Shown: positions 16,999 to 25,832, counted from the stretch's first letter. The stretch: 64,000 bases of DNA from Flavonifractor sp. AGMB03687 (GCF_017811815.1 NZ_JADKZI010000001.1:310001-374000); one strand, 5' to 3'. Made by a program: numbers and translations. The notes: a model not told the origin generated them from the sequence alone.

Positions 16999-18447
16999 TT
17001 AAGGTAGGATCACTTCGTCCTCCTCGGTGAGCCCGGAGAGGATCTCGATATAGGTGCTGCCTACCATGCCGGTCTCCACGGTGACGGTCTCAGCCTTGCC
17101 GTTTCGCAGCACCTGGACGGTGTCGCCGTCCACCGCCTTTACCGGCACCCGCAGGCAGTCCTCCTTCCCCTCGGTGAGGATGGATACCGACACGTTCATG
17201 CCGTCCCGCAGGCCGTCGGTGTCCTCCAGGGCGATCTCTACAGTGTAGTCAGTGACGCCGCCGGAGGTGACGCCGGTCTCCTCCACCCGGCGGACCGAGC
17301 CCTCGTAGGTGCGCTGCTCGCCGGTGTCGGTGGTGAAGGTGATGGACACGCTCTGACCGGTGCCTACCCGGTCGATGTACTGTTCGTCGATGCTGGCGTG
17401 GACGCACAGGGCCTCCGGCTGGGCCAGTACTGCCATGGGATTGCCCGCGGAGGCCAGATCCCCCTCCTTGGCGGTGCGGCTGAGGATGGTGCCGTCCACC
17501 GGTGCGGTGATGGTGTAATCCTCCCGCTGGTCCTCCAGCTGGGACAAGCTGGTTTGGGCCGAGCGGACCTGGATCTGGGCGTTGGTCACCGCGTTGGTCA
17601 GGCTGTCATTCTTCAGGGTGCACACTGTCTGGCCGGAGGAGACGGTCTGCCCCTCATGAATGGAGAGGGTAAGCACCTGGCCCGATTGGGTGGCGTAGAT
17701 GGACTGCTCGGTGCCGTAGGAGATGGTGCCTGCCTCCATGCACTGCATCCCGTTGACCGAGGCAGTAGCGGTGGTTTGGTTGGTCAGGGTGCCCGGGTTC
17801 TGGAAGGAGAACTCCACGTTGACGCCGGTGCGGCTGCCGCTGAGGGCCACCGGCGTGTCATACACCCGCACCACCTTGCCGGACAGGGTGTCCGCCATGC
17901 CGGGGAAGGAGATGACGGCGGCGGCTCCCGGAGTCAGGGACTTGGCGTCCTCCAGGGAGAAGGGGACGGTGAGCTTCAGGTTCACATTGTCCACCACCTG
18001 GGCCACCGGCGTGCCGGAGGCGATCATGTCCCCCACATGGACGTTGACCGCCGTAACGGTGCCCGAGGCGTGGGATACCACCGACAGGTCGGCGCAGGCC
18101 GCCTGGGCCTGGCTCAGGGAAGCCTGGGCGCTGTCCAGGGACAGCTGGGCCTGCTCGATCTGGTCTTCCAGGGAGCTGGAGTCGATGGTGTACAGCACCT
18201 GGCCCTCGGTCACGGTGTCCCCTTCCGCAAAGGTGCAGGACTCCACCGTGCCGCTGACGGTGGGGACGATGGTGTAGTTGTCGGCGTAGGTCACCGTACC
18301 TGTGTCCTCCACCCGGTATTCCACCGGACCCATATCCGGATTTACGGTGCGGTATTCCTCTTTGTTCCCGCCGGAGCAGCCGGTCAGCAGAAGCAGACCA
18401 AAGACGGTACACAGCGCGGTCCCACGCCGCCAGAATACAGCTTTCAT
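16999..18447 (-). CDS. Lipoprotein-type HlyD/RND-like efflux adaptor
   Basis: A 482-residue exported adaptor. The start MKAVFWRRGTALCTVFG is followed by a lipobox LLTGC, so it should be lipid-anchored on the outer face of the membrane. The body has the adaptor plan: barrel-sandwich half (GTVESCTFAEGDTVTEGQVLY), a helical hairpin (EQAQLSLDSAQASLSQAQAAC as pattern), a repeated second lipoyl-like unit, then a beta-barrel (SVSITFTTDTGEQRTYEGSV). Last gene of a three-gene operon with the ATPase and FtsX permease. A frame open further upstream reads into the permease and is discarded. Substrate unknown. Confidence 0.9.
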   Translation of the reverse strand: MKAVFWRRGTALCTVFGLLLLTGCSGGNKEEYRTVNPDMGPVEYRVEDTGTVTYADNYTIVPTVSGTVESCTFAEGDTVTEGQVLYTIDSSSLEDQIEQAQLSLDSAQASLSQAQAACADLSVVSHASGTVTAVNVHVGDMIASGTPVAQVVDNVNLKLTVPFSLEDAKSLTPGAAAVISFPGMADTLSGKVVRVYDTPVALSGSRTGVNVEFSFQNPGTLTNQTTATASVNGMQCMEAGTISYGTEQSIYATQSGQVLTLSIHEGQTVSSGQTVCTLKNDSLTNAVTNAQIQVRSAQTSLSQLEDQREDYTITAPVDGTILSRTAKEGDLASAGNPMAVLAQPEALCVHASIDEQYIDRVGTGQSVSITFTTDTGEQRTYEGSVRRVEETGVTSGGVTDYTVEIALEDTDGLRDGMNVSVSILTEGKEDCLRVPVKAVDGDTVQVLRNGKAETVTVETGMVGSTYIEILSGLTEEDEVILP

Positions 18448-18466
18448 ACGAATACACCCCCGTGTG

Positions 18467-20776
18467 CTATTCCACGCTCTTGAGAGCGCCCAACATGTCG
18501 ATTTCCCGCATTTTCCGCCCGATGATCCCATTGACCGCCAGCGCGAAGCCCATGGTCACCGCGCAGGACAGGCCGATGGCCATGGGGGTGATGACTACCT
18601 CCAGTGGCATGGCGGTGATGGACAGGATCAGGAAGCGGTCCAGGGCAATGCCCAACGGGATACCGCACAGAATACCCGCCCCGGCGAAGATCAGGTTTTC
18701 GCTGAGCTGCAGTTTCTTGATCTCCTTTTCAAAGAAGCCCAGCACCATCAGAGTGGCCAGACTGCGGATCTGCTCATAGAAGCTCATGATGCCCAGGTTG
18801 TAGATGACGATGCAGGCCAGCCCGCCGCCAAAGACGATGAGGATATACACCACCATAGAGGTGTTGGTCATCTTCTCCACCGCCGCGGCGGTGACTGCCT
18901 CCCGGCTCTGCCAGCCGTCCACAAAGTCGTAGCGGTCCAGCTCGCTTTCCAGCGCGGCGGCGTCCCCGGTGGTGAGGTAGGCGGTGGTGGGGGAGTAGCC
19001 CTTTCCCAGGTCACGCCACAGGCTGCGGCTCACATAGGCGCCGCTGACACAGCGGTTGACCTCCGCTACTCTTAACGTATAGTAATGATTATCTCCGGTA
19101 AAACGAAGGGTAATGAAATCTCCCTCTTCCACGCCCAGTTCGTCGGCCAGGAGCTGCTCCAGCACCAGTCCGTCCTCCGGCAGGGTGAGGGAGCCATCGG
19201 CGTAGGGATCGTACAGGTGGAGGGAGACCGTGTCCTCCGTTACAGTCAGGGTGGAGGTGACCCGCTGGTCATCGGTGTACATCCAGCAGGCGGTGGTCAT
19301 CTCCAGCTCCGCCCCGGTGACGCCGGGGGCGTTGATGAGCCGGGTGTACTGGGATTCAGTCACCGAGCTGTTCAGACTGGCCATCACGTCGTATTTGTTC
19401 TGGTTCTGAGCCAGAGCGTCGGAGTAGGCGTCCATGGAATCCTTGATGGCGAAGGCCATGAAGACCAGGGCCATACAGAAGGCGATGCCTACAATACAGG
19501 TGAGCATCCGCACCTTGTTGCGGAAGGTGTTGCGGATGATGTACTTGGTGTTGAAGCCCAGCCGCCGCCACAGGGGGCCGATCCGCTCCAGAAGGACGGT
19601 TTTGGCATTCTTGGGGGGCTTGGGGCGCATACATTGGGCGGGGCTCTCCTTCAGCAGGGAGCGGGCCACCAGCCAGGCGCTGCCCAGGCAGCACAGGGCG
19701 GTGAGTCCCGCCGCCCGGCCCCAGGCGGCAAAGTCGTGGACAATGGTGTAGGCCGGCAGGTCGCAGCCGGTGGCAATGGTCCACACGATAAGGGCGGCGA
19801 TGTACTTGCCCAGAAACGCGCCGATGGGGAAGCCAACCACTACCACCAGCAGGGCGTGGAGCAGGTAATAGATAAGGATGGTGCGGTCGTCGTAGCCCAG
19901 GGCCTTGAAGGTGCCGATGTCCATGCGGGCGTTTTCAATGAGTCGGTTCATGGTGCTCACCATCATCAGCACGGCGCACAGGAAAAACAGGGTGGGGAAG
20001 AAGGTGAGGATAGGCGCCAGATTGTCCTTGCTCTCCATGAGGGAGTAGGCGGGCTGGTTGTCCTTCAGGGCCAGAATGTTGACCACCTTGTTGCCCAGCA
20101 CCTCGTCAATAGCGGTGCGAAGGGCGGAGGCGGGCACATCGTCGGCGGTGGTGATGCAGATCTGGGTATACTGGTTGGCCCCCAGCACCCCGCTGAGGAC
20201 CTCCTCGTCCACATAGGCGAAGGCGAAGCGGGACAGATCGGGGGAGGGGTTGGTGGCGTTGATGTTATAGAGACACTCCGGGTCCTTGCCGATTCCGCAG
20301 ATCTGGAGCCGCAGGTGGATGCCAAGGCCCGTGAGGGTGATCTCATACCAGTCCCCCACCTCCAGGCCGTGGGCGTCGGCGTACTGGTCGCTGAGGAAGA
20401 TTTCACGGCTGTTCTGGGGCAGGGAGCCCTCCACCACATAGGGGGTATTGATGGAGAAGTCGGCCACGCCGTAGAGGGTGAGGGTCAGGTCGCTGTCATG
20501 CCGGTCCTCGGCGTCCAACACCACCCGGGGCTGCACGCCGGTGATCCCCTGGATGGCTGCCAGATCCCGGCAGTCCCCCTGGTCCAGTCCCGAACCGGAG
20601 ATCCAATAGTCGGCCACGTTCTGGGCGTCGTAATAGTCCCCCATAATCCGGTCTACATTATAAATGATTCCGCTGAGACCGGTGTACACCACCACGGCAA
20701 TCATGGTGATGATGCTCACCGAGATCAGCCGGGAGGCGGTGCGCCGCAGGTCGCGGAAAAAATTCTTCCAGATCAT
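18467..20776 (-). CDS. FtsX-like ABC transporter permease, two-domain type
   Basis: A 769-residue permease with the BceB/LolE-like duplicated plan: N-terminal helix (SVSIITMIAVVVYTGLSG), extracytoplasmic domain, a three-helix FtsX block around FFPTLFFLCAVLMMVSTMN, then a second N-terminal-type helix (VRMLTCIVGIAFCMALVFMA), a second extracytoplasmic domain and a final FtsX block. ENARMDIGTFKALGYDD and EQIRSLATLMVLGFFEKEI are the two coupling loops. ATG 20776 is 1 nt after the ATPase stop. It should pump a lipid-linked or amphipathic compound together with the neighbouring ATPase and adaptor. Confidence 0.9.
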   Translation of the reverse strand: MIWKNFFRDLRRTASRLISVSIITMIAVVVYTGLSGIIYNVDRIMGDYYDAQNVADYWISGSGLDQGDCRDLAAIQGITGVQPRVVLDAEDRHDSDLTLTLYGVADFSINTPYVVEGSLPQNSREIFLSDQYADAHGLEVGDWYEITLTGLGIHLRLQICGIGKDPECLYNINATNPSPDLSRFAFAYVDEEVLSGVLGANQYTQICITTADDVPASALRTAIDEVLGNKVVNILALKDNQPAYSLMESKDNLAPILTFFPTLFFLCAVLMMVSTMNRLIENARMDIGTFKALGYDDRTILIYYLLHALLVVVVGFPIGAFLGKYIAALIVWTIATGCDLPAYTIVHDFAAWGRAAGLTALCCLGSAWLVARSLLKESPAQCMRPKPPKNAKTVLLERIGPLWRRLGFNTKYIIRNTFRNKVRMLTCIVGIAFCMALVFMAFAIKDSMDAYSDALAQNQNKYDVMASLNSSVTESQYTRLINAPGVTGAELEMTTACWMYTDDQRVTSTLTVTEDTVSLHLYDPYADGSLTLPEDGLVLEQLLADELGVEEGDFITLRFTGDNHYYTLRVAEVNRCVSGAYVSRSLWRDLGKGYSPTTAYLTTGDAAALESELDRYDFVDGWQSREAVTAAAVEKMTNTSMVVYILIVFGGGLACIVIYNLGIMSFYEQIRSLATLMVLGFFEKEIKKLQLSENLIFAGAGILCGIPLGIALDRFLILSITAMPLEVVITPMAIGLSCAVTMGFALAVNGIIGRKMREIDMLGALKSVE

Positions 20777-20777
20777 G

Positions 20778-21479
20778 CTACCACTCCAGCTCCTGTACCG
20801 GCACCGGGTTGGGATTCTCCTCAAAGGATTCGATCTTGCCGCTCTTCATGCGGATGAGCACGTCGGCGGTGGGCGCCAGGGCTCCGTTGTGGGTAACCAC
20901 CACCACCGTCTTTTTACTCTGCTTGCACAGGTCGTACAGCAGAGCCAGGATGGATTTGCCCGTCACATAGTCCAGAGCGCCGGTGGGCTCGTCGCACAGC
21001 AGTACGTCGGGGTTTTTGGCCAGAGCCCGGGCGATGGCGCCCCGCTGCTGCTCGCCGCCGGAGCACTGGGCGGGAAAATTCCGCCGCCGCTCATCCAGAC
21101 CCACCATTTTCAGTACCTCCCGGGTGTCCAGAGGATTGGGGCAGATCTGGCTGGCCAGCTCCACGTTTTCCTCCACCGTCAGGTTGGGCATCAGATTGTA
21201 GAACTGGAACACGAAGCCGATGCTCTCCCGGCGGTACTGGGCCAGCTGGTGCTTGTTGAAGCCGGAGATCTCCTTGTCGTTGACAAAGACCTTGCCGCCG
21301 GTGGGGGAATCCATGCCGCCCAGAATGTTGAGCACCGTGGATTTTCCTGCGCCGCTGGCACCCAGAATGATGGTGTACTTGCCCTCGGGGATGGTGAAGC
21401 TGATGTCGTCCACTGCTTTGATCACCGTTTTGCCCATGATATACTCCCGGGACACATGCTCCAGCCGGACCCCCGCCAT
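20778..21479 (-). CDS. ABC transporter ATP-binding protein
   Basis: A 233-residue ATPase with Walker [11 protein letters not shown]-loop FVFQFYN, signature CSGGEQQR, Walker B LLCDEP and switch VVVTHN. It leads the operon, with ATG 21479 about 80 bp after a strong promoter. The class is the same as the ATPase at 3154-3849, but gene order is different (ATPase first here, adaptor first there), so the two exporters are not simple recent duplicates. Confidence 0.93.
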   Translation of the reverse strand: MAGVRLEHVSREYIMGKTVIKAVDDISFTIPEGKYTIILGASGAGKSTVLNILGGMDSPTGGKVFVNDKEISGFNKHQLAQYRRESIGFVFQFYNLMPNLTVEENVELASQICPNPLDTREVLKMVGLDERRRNFPAQCSGGEQQRGAIARALAKNPDVLLCDEPTGALDYVTGKSILALLYDLCKQSKKTVVVVTHNGALAPTADVLIRMKSGKIESFEENPNPVPVQELEW

Positions 21480-21558
21480 AGGACAATACCCCCTAAAAAT
21501 TGGTGAAAAAGTACGGATAACGATGGAAATTCAGAAATAATTTGTAGCAATATATCAT

Positions 21559-21587
21559 ATTATAGCATGTTGCGATTTCTTTCTCAA
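21559..21587 (-). promoter_or_regulatory. Promoter of the second efflux operon
   Basis: Minus-strand TTGAGA (21582-21587), 17-bp spacer, TATAAT (21559-21564). Confidence 0.82.
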
Positions 21588-21611
21588 TCCCCGCCGGGGT
21601 ATGCTGTTATG

Positions 21612-21643
21612 AAAAAAGCTGCGGACCGTTTCCGGTCCGCAGC
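21612..21643 (-). terminator. Terminator of the M18 aminopeptidase gene
   Basis: GCTGCGGACC/GGTCCGCAGC stem with a 6-nt loop and a T-run on the minus strand; it ends 8 bp from the stop codon. Confidence 0.9.
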
Positions 21644-21650
21644 AGAGTGC

Positions 21651-22952
21651 TTATGCAAACTGATAGATGCCGTCGGCAGTGAGGGTGAAGTGGGTCTGGA
21701 AGAAGGCGGCGCAGGCCTTGGCCATGTAGGCAGGGTCCTGGCTGCCGGCGGTCTCCACGGCGGAGTGCATGGCCAGCTGGGCCATGCCGATATCCACCAT
21801 GGGGATGCTGACGGCCTGGCTCAGCAGGTTGCCCAGGGTGGAGCCGCCGGGCTCGTCCGCCCGGTTGGCAAAGACCTGCACCGGTACTCCGGCCTGCCGG
21901 CAGATGGCCTTGAACAGTCCGGCGGTGAGGCCGGTGGTGGTGTACTTCTGGTTGGCGGACAGCTTGACCACCACGCCGCCGTTGGGGTAGACCTTATTGG
22001 CCGGGTCGGCCTTCTCGGTGAAGTTGGGGTGGACGGCGTGTCCGTTGTCGGCGCTGAGCAGCATGCTGGCGGCCAGAGCCTGCCGGACCTGCTGGGGGTC
22101 CAGGGCCATTACATGGGCGATGCGGGAGAGCACGTCAGGCAGGAAGGAGCTGAGGGCGCCCTGGCGGGTGCTGCTGCCCACCTCCTCGTTGTCAAAGAGA
22201 CAGTAGATGTGGCCGGTGCTGTCCATGGTCTGGGCGGTGAGGAAGCCCTCCAGGGTGGCGTAGGCGCAGGCCAGGTCGTCGATGCGGGGGGCCTGAAACA
22301 GCTCCCCGGCGGGACCCAGCACCACCGGTTGCTGCCGGGGGCAGAGGGTGAGATCGGTGGCCAGAATGTCCTCGGGGGATACCTTCAGCTCCTCCGCCAC
22401 CAGCTGGGTGAGGGAGGGGCTGTCCGCCAGACCGTACAGGGGCTGCATGTCCTTCTGGGCGTTGTAGTCGTGGCCCTTGTTGACGTCCCGCTGCTGGTGG
22501 ATGGCCAGGCTGGGAATGGTGAGCAGGTCCCGGTCCAGGTAGACCAGGCGGCTCTCCACGCCCTGAGCGGTCTTGACCACCGCCCGGCCCGCCACGGTGA
22601 GGGGGCGGTCCAGCCAGGAGGCACAGTTCATGCCGCCGTAGCCCTCAGCAGACAGACGGAGATAGCGCTTGTCCCCCTCCAGCACGTCGCCCTTAATATA
22701 AAAGGTAGGGGAGTCGCTGTGGGCGGCGGTCATCCGCCAACCGGTTACCAGGTTCTTGGGCAGCCGGAAGGCGATGAGGCTGCTCTGGTTGCGGGTGGTG
22801 TAGTAGCCATTGCCCCACTCCAGAGTCCAGGGGGCGCATTCCTCCAGCCGGGCAAAGCCCGCCTCCTCCAGCAGAGCGGCGGCGCTGCGGACCGCGTGAT
22901 AGGGGCTGGGGCTGCCGGCAATAAAATTCATCAGTTGATGCAGTGTATCCAT
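21651..22952 (-). CDS. apeB: M18-family zinc aminopeptidase
   Basis: A 433-residue cytosolic aminopeptidase of the aspartyl-aminopeptidase family, trimming N-terminal residues from peptides. Family metal ligands can be seen in AAHSDSPTF (first histidine and aspartate), DDLAC (bridging aspartate), DNEEVGSS (catalytic and metal glutamates) and the histidine near the C-terminus (AQLAMHSAVETA). ATG 22952 follows AGGAGG. The gene follows the tRNA-Leu locus and its terminator. Symbol given by family; substrate preference is unknown. Confidence 0.92.
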   Translation of the reverse strand: MDTLHQLMNFIAGSPSPYHAVRSAAALLEEAGFARLEECAPWTLEWGNGYYTTRNQSSLIAFRLPKNLVTGWRMTAAHSDSPTFYIKGDVLEGDKRYLRLSAEGYGGMNCASWLDRPLTVAGRAVVKTAQGVESRLVYLDRDLLTIPSLAIHQQRDVNKGHDYNAQKDMQPLYGLADSPSLTQLVAEELKVSPEDILATDLTLCPRQQPVVLGPAGELFQAPRIDDLACAYATLEGFLTAQTMDSTGHIYCLFDNEEVGSSTRQGALSSFLPDVLSRIAHVMALDPQQVRQALAASMLLSADNGHAVHPNFTEKADPANKVYPNGGVVVKLSANQKYTTTGLTAGLFKAICRQAGVPVQVFANRADEPGGSTLGNLLSQAVSIPMVDIGMAQLAMHSAVETAGSQDPAYMAKACAAFFQTHFTLTADGIYQFA

Positions 22953-22987
22953 GTTCTATAACCTCCTGCACAGACGATCGAACATAC

Positions 22988-23017
22988 AAAAGCCGCGAAC
23001 GCTTCAGCGTCCGCGGC
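22988..23017 (-). terminator. Terminator of the host tRNA-Leu gene
   Basis: GCCGCG-ACGC stem with a TGAA-type loop followed by TTTT on the minus strand, directly after the CCA end of the tRNA 3' half. Confidence 0.82.
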
Positions 23018-23020
23018 GCG

Positions 23021-23073
23021 TGGTGCGGGCATGGGGACTCGAACCCCAACGCCGTGAAGCACGAGAACCTAAA
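23021..23073 (-). pseudogene. 3' half of the host tRNA-Leu(UAG), cut in the anticodon loop
   Basis: On the minus strand this runs from TTTAGG of the anticodon loop through the 3' strand of the anticodon stem (TCTCG), the long variable arm (GCTTCACGGC), a perfect T-arm (TGGGG-TTCGAGT-CCCCA), the acceptor strand TGCCCGC and encoded ACCA. The missing 5' half is 26.3 kb away at 49380-49417. Rejoined at the shared CCTAAA they form a complete 85-nt class II tRNA-Leu with acceptor GCGGGCA/TGCCCGC and anticodon UAG. The promoter lies with the other half, so this piece cannot be a functional tRNA. Confidence 0.93.
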
Positions 23074-23091
23074 GGTGATGTCACCTTAGTG
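23068..23091 (+). other. Left attachment junction (attL) with terminal arm
   Basis: Host CCTAAA is followed at once by GGTGATGTCACCTTAGTG. The first 12 bases are a near-palindrome, and the whole 18 bp is the inverse complement of the right-end arm (49364-49381) with one mismatch. Confidence 0.85.
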
Positions 23092-23180
23092 AAAGATTTT
23101 CAGAGCCCTCCATATCATAAGGGGAGGGCATCTTTTCCAACACTTCAAAAGATGTTTCGGTCGTGACCGGCCGAACACCT

Positions 23181-23215
23181 GCTAAATCATAGCACACTCT
23201 GCCGGAAAAGTATAG
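23181..23215 (-). promoter_or_regulatory. Outward-facing promoter-like element shared with 36791-36825
   Basis: 35 bp that match 28 of 35 positions with the region before the 36652 gene, including TCTGCCG(G/A)AAAAGTATAG. On the minus strand it places TATACT 17 bp before TATGAT, pointing toward attL. Only a short open frame of about 16-20 codons follows before the tRNA half, and a GCCCTCC/GGAGGGC hairpin (23106-23134) lies in the transcribed part. Confidence 0.4.
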
Positions 23216-23345
23216 CATGATTATAGCTTGCTGAGAAAATATCATGTGCATGGATAAATTTCGTGATTATAAACGCAATAGCAGTAGCCTTTTTGCTATT
23301 GTAGCGCAATCGACAGCATGATACAAAAACATATTCTTTTTGCTC

Positions 23346-23373
23346 TTGATTTCTTTCTGATAGTTATTATAAT
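23346..23373 (+). promoter_or_regulatory. Promoter of the AlbA_2-domain regulator
   Basis: TTGATT (23346-23351), 16-bp spacer, TATAAT (23368-23373), 37 bp before the start codon. Confidence 0.72.
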
Positions 23374-23374
23374 A

Positions 23375-23397
23375 ATTGTTAGAAGCGATTGTTAGAA
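23375..23397 (+). promoter_or_regulatory. Direct-repeat operator candidate
   Basis: ATTGTTAGAA is repeated exactly at 23375-23384 and 23388-23397, spaced 13 bp, in the initial transcribed region of the regulator gene: a plausible autoregulatory site. Confidence 0.5.
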
Positions 23398-23410
23398 CGG
23401 AGGCCGTTTT

Positions 23411-24730
23411 ATGATTGAGAATAAGACCACGGAGTTTAAGCGCGAATATGTGGACGACATCAAATATGCTATAGTTGCCTTTGCAAATACGGATGGCGGA
23501 AAGATTTATATTGGCGTGAATGATGATGGAAGTGTCCGTGGTATTGAAAACACCGATGCAGTCATGCTTCGGATCACAAATATGATTCGAGATTCCATTC
23601 GTCCGGATGTTACCATGTTTACTGAGTGTGCCATCGAAACCATCGAAGAAAAGCCTGTTGTGGTTTTGACAGTGCAGCGAGGTACTGCCCGTCCCTATTA
23701 CCTCGCAGGGAAGGGCATCCGCCCAGAGGGCGTGTATGTTCGCCAGAGCGCATCCTCTGTTCCGGCTTCTGAGACAGCCATACTGAATATGATTAAGGAG
23801 ACCAGCGGTGACCGTTACGAGGATGCCCGCTCCATTAATCAGCAGTTGACTTTTGAAAAAACGGAAAGCTATTTTGCAAAGCGTAGTCTTCCTTTCGGAG
23901 ATCAGCAGAAGCGAACGCTGAATATCATCGGCTCCGATGGTACCTACACCAACCTTGGTATGTTGCTATCTGATCAATGCGTTCACACCATCAAGCTGGC
24001 TGTATTTGATGGCAGCAAGAAAAGCGTGTTCCGTGACCGCAAGGAGTTGAGTGGCTCTTTGCTTACGCAGTTGGAGGATGCCTATTCCTACATTGATCAG
24101 TTCAACCATACCCGTGCGGAATTTGAAGGGCTGGAACGCATTGACAGGCGAGATTACCCCAGCGAAGCGTTACGCGAAGCATTGCTCAACGCCATCACCC
24201 ATCGTGATTACAGCTTCAGCGGCTCCACGCTGATCAGCATCTTCGATGACCGCATTGAGTTTGTGACCATTGGCGGTCTGGTTCGCGGCCTTACTTTTGA
24301 CGATATTATGCTCGGTGTATCTGCGCTCCGTAATCCAAATTTGGCCAATGTATTTTATCGGCTGAAACTAATTGAAGCTTACGGCACTGGTATTCTAAAA
24401 ATTAATGAGAGCTATGCTGACTTCGCTGTAAAGCCGCAGTTTGAGGTTACAGATAACGCCTTCAAAATTACACTACCTAACATTAACTATGCAGGTGCTC
24501 GAAAAGACGTAACCGCGACAGCCCCATTGAAGGTCGCTGATAAAGCAGAACGGCGGGAAATACTGCTCCGACTGGCTGGAAAGCAAGGATATATCATTCG
24601 CAAAGATGTGGAAGCTGAGTTGAAAGTATCTCAGGCGACCGCTATTTTGATTCTGCGGGATATGGTTGAAAAAGGACTCCTGATTAAGGAGGGTTCCGGT
24701 AAACAGCAGAAGTACCGCATTGCGGAATAA
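23411..24730 (+). CDS. AlbA_2/Schlafen-domain ATP-binding transcriptional regulator
   Basis: A 439-residue protein of the firmicute AlbA_2 plus ATPase class. The N-terminal AlbA_2 domain is plain (TTEFKREYVDDIKYAIVAFAN, DGGKIYIGVNDDG). The middle part carries the HATPase_c_4-like module (REALLNAITHRDY, then IFDDRIEFVTIGGLV and RNPNLANVF, with EAYGTGILKI). The last 65 residues are a winged helix (RKDVEAELKVSQATAILILRDMVEKGLL). Such proteins act as transcriptional regulators or helicase-like factors; some are linked to defence islands. ATG 23411 follows CGGAGG. First gene inside the island, facing inward. Confidence 0.85.
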   Translation: MIENKTTEFKREYVDDIKYAIVAFANTDGGKIYIGVNDDGSVRGIENTDAVMLRITNMIRDSIRPDVTMFTECAIETIEEKPVVVLTVQRGTARPYYLAGKGIRPEGVYVRQSASSVPASETAILNMIKETSGDRYEDARSINQQLTFEKTESYFAKRSLPFGDQQKRTLNIIGSDGTYTNLGMLLSDQCVHTIKLAVFDGSKKSVFRDRKELSGSLLTQLEDAYSYIDQFNHTRAEFEGLERIDRRDYPSEALREALLNAITHRDYSFSGSTLISIFDDRIEFVTIGGLVRGLTFDDIMLGVSALRNPNLANVFYRLKLIEAYGTGILKINESYADFAVKPQFEVTDNAFKITLPNINYAGARKDVTATAPLKVADKAERREILLRLAGKQGYIIRKDVEAELKVSQATAILILRDMVEKGLLIKEGSGKQQKYRIAE

Positions 24731-24755
24731 TGCCCGTACCGAAGTGGAGGTTAAT

Positions 24756-24824
24756 ATGTATATTGAATTAAAATGCCGTTCCTGCGGCAAGGCTTTCCAC
24801 GTAGACTTTACCAGGAATGAGTAG
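24756..24824 (+). CDS. Tiny zinc-ribbon-like peptide, probably truncated
   Basis: ATG 24756 with GTGGAGG 7 nt before it opens a 22-codon frame: MYIELKCRSCGKAFHVDF then TRNE. The CxxC knuckle and the aromatic spacing look like the first half of a zinc ribbon; no second CxxC follows. It may be a broken copy of a longer protein or a genuine microprotein. Confidence 0.35.
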   Translation: MYIELKCRSCGKAFHVDFTRNE

Positions 24825-24950
24825 GTCGTGCTTGTGAAACACACCCTTTGTCTATCTGCTTATAGTATAACCGTTCCGGTGATTTTTTACAGAACGAAAG
24901 GGCGGCGGGGAGCGACAGCCGCATGAATTTAAATAGAAAAGCTATAATTA

Positions 24951-24984
24951 AAATGCGCCTGACTGCAAAACGCAGTCAGGCGCA
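24951..24984 (-). terminator. Terminator closing the lipoprotein cluster
   Basis: A perfect 13-bp stem TGCGCCTGACTGC/GCAGTCAGGCGCA with AAAAC loop; minus-strand tail ATTTTAATT, plus-strand tail AAAAA. It lies 65 bp beyond the last minus-strand gene. The rest of 24825-25048 holds no gene. Confidence 0.78.
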
Positions 24985-25048
24985 AAAACACAATGTAGGA
25001 CCCCCCTGTATTCATTTACAGATCAAAGGGGATATTCCATGCTTGATA

Positions 25049-25585
25049 TCAGGAAATGGTGACATTTCCAGTGAATGTCATGATCCCGAAAAACAGCAGG
25101 ATTAGAGCTCCGAAGAAGAACAGAAATCCGCCCAGGACAGGTTTTCGGGGGCGGTTTTCCGTAATGTGGTCGGGCCGATCGGGATCGTAATAGCCAACCA
25201 CCTGCCGCCCGAGATCCCGCTTGCTGGAAAGGGCCTGACGGCTTGCGTACTGATAGGTCCTGCCATTTACCGCGTACTCATAGGTTGGAAGATAAACCGT
25301 CTCCCGGCGCAGCCGATCACTGCCGTCCTTTTGGTGCGCCCACCGTTCATCGGCCGATTCCTCGATCCATACCACCTTCATCATCGTGGTGCCTGTGTAC
25401 CGCCGCACGTCATCCTCGTATTCCTTCTGTGCGCTTTTTCGACGACGGACACCAAGCCATGCCATCAGCACGGCCGCGAGGAGAAAGCCAATGCCCGCTG
25501 TGATATACTGCATATATCCTGCGGGCCATGCCACAAGCGCTACTGCAAGAATGAAACCGATCACGATAACTTTGATACTCTTCAT
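25049..25585 (-). CDS. DUF3592-type membrane protein
   Basis: A 178-residue protein with two N-terminal helices (VIVIGFILAVALVAWPAG and YITAGIGFLLAAVLMAWLG), a small domain and a C-terminal helix (GGFLFFFGALILLFFGIM). The domain YEYAVNGRTYQYASRQ followed by RQVVGYYDPDRPDHI is the DUF3592 pattern, whose function is unknown. ATG 25585 follows GGAGG at 5 nt; coding upstream of that in the open frame is not supported. Last gene of the cargo cluster. Confidence 0.72.
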   Translation of the reverse strand: MKSIKVIVIGFILAVALVAWPAGYMQYITAGIGFLLAAVLMAWLGVRRRKSAQKEYEDDVRRYTGTTMMKVVWIEESADERWAHQKDGSDRLRRETVYLPTYEYAVNGRTYQYASRQALSSKRDLGRQVVGYYDPDRPDHITENRPRKPVLGGFLFFFGALILLFFGIMTFTGNVTIS

Positions 25586-25623
25586 ACGTCCTCCATCCCG
25601 CCGCCATGGGCGGAGATATCCTC

Positions 25624-25818
25624 TTATGATACCGGTGGTTGGTTCTGCACGGCATCTACAAACAAGATGGTCAGTCCGATATAAGCGGCGCAGGCTACTG
25701 CCAGCAGAACGCAGAGGACGACACAGACCGATTGAACCGGTTTCCGCAAGTAACGGCGGGAGAGAACTATCCCCAGCAGCGACAGCAACAGCAGCACCAC
25801 AGCAAGCCAAAGAGGCAT
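25624..25818 (-). CDS. Small two-helix membrane protein
   Basis: A 64-residue protein with two hydrophobic segments (LWLAVVLLLLSLLGIVL and VCVVLCVLLAVACAAYIGLTILFV) separated by RRYLRKPVQS. GGGAGGTGAG precedes ATG 25818 at good spacing. Not recognised; it is probably a partner of the neighbouring DUF3592 and DUF3137 membrane proteins. Confidence 0.6.
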   Translation of the reverse strand: MPLWLAVVLLLLSLLGIVLSRRYLRKPVQSVCVVLCVLLAVACAAYIGLTILFVDAVQNQPPVS

Positions 25819-25832
25819 ATTGCTCACCTCCC

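Noticed and set aside
23021-23085. Possible group I intron or split tRNA gene processed in trans
   Set aside because: The insertion is 26 kb with mobility genes and serine recombinase arms, and no intron core or splicing motif is seen.
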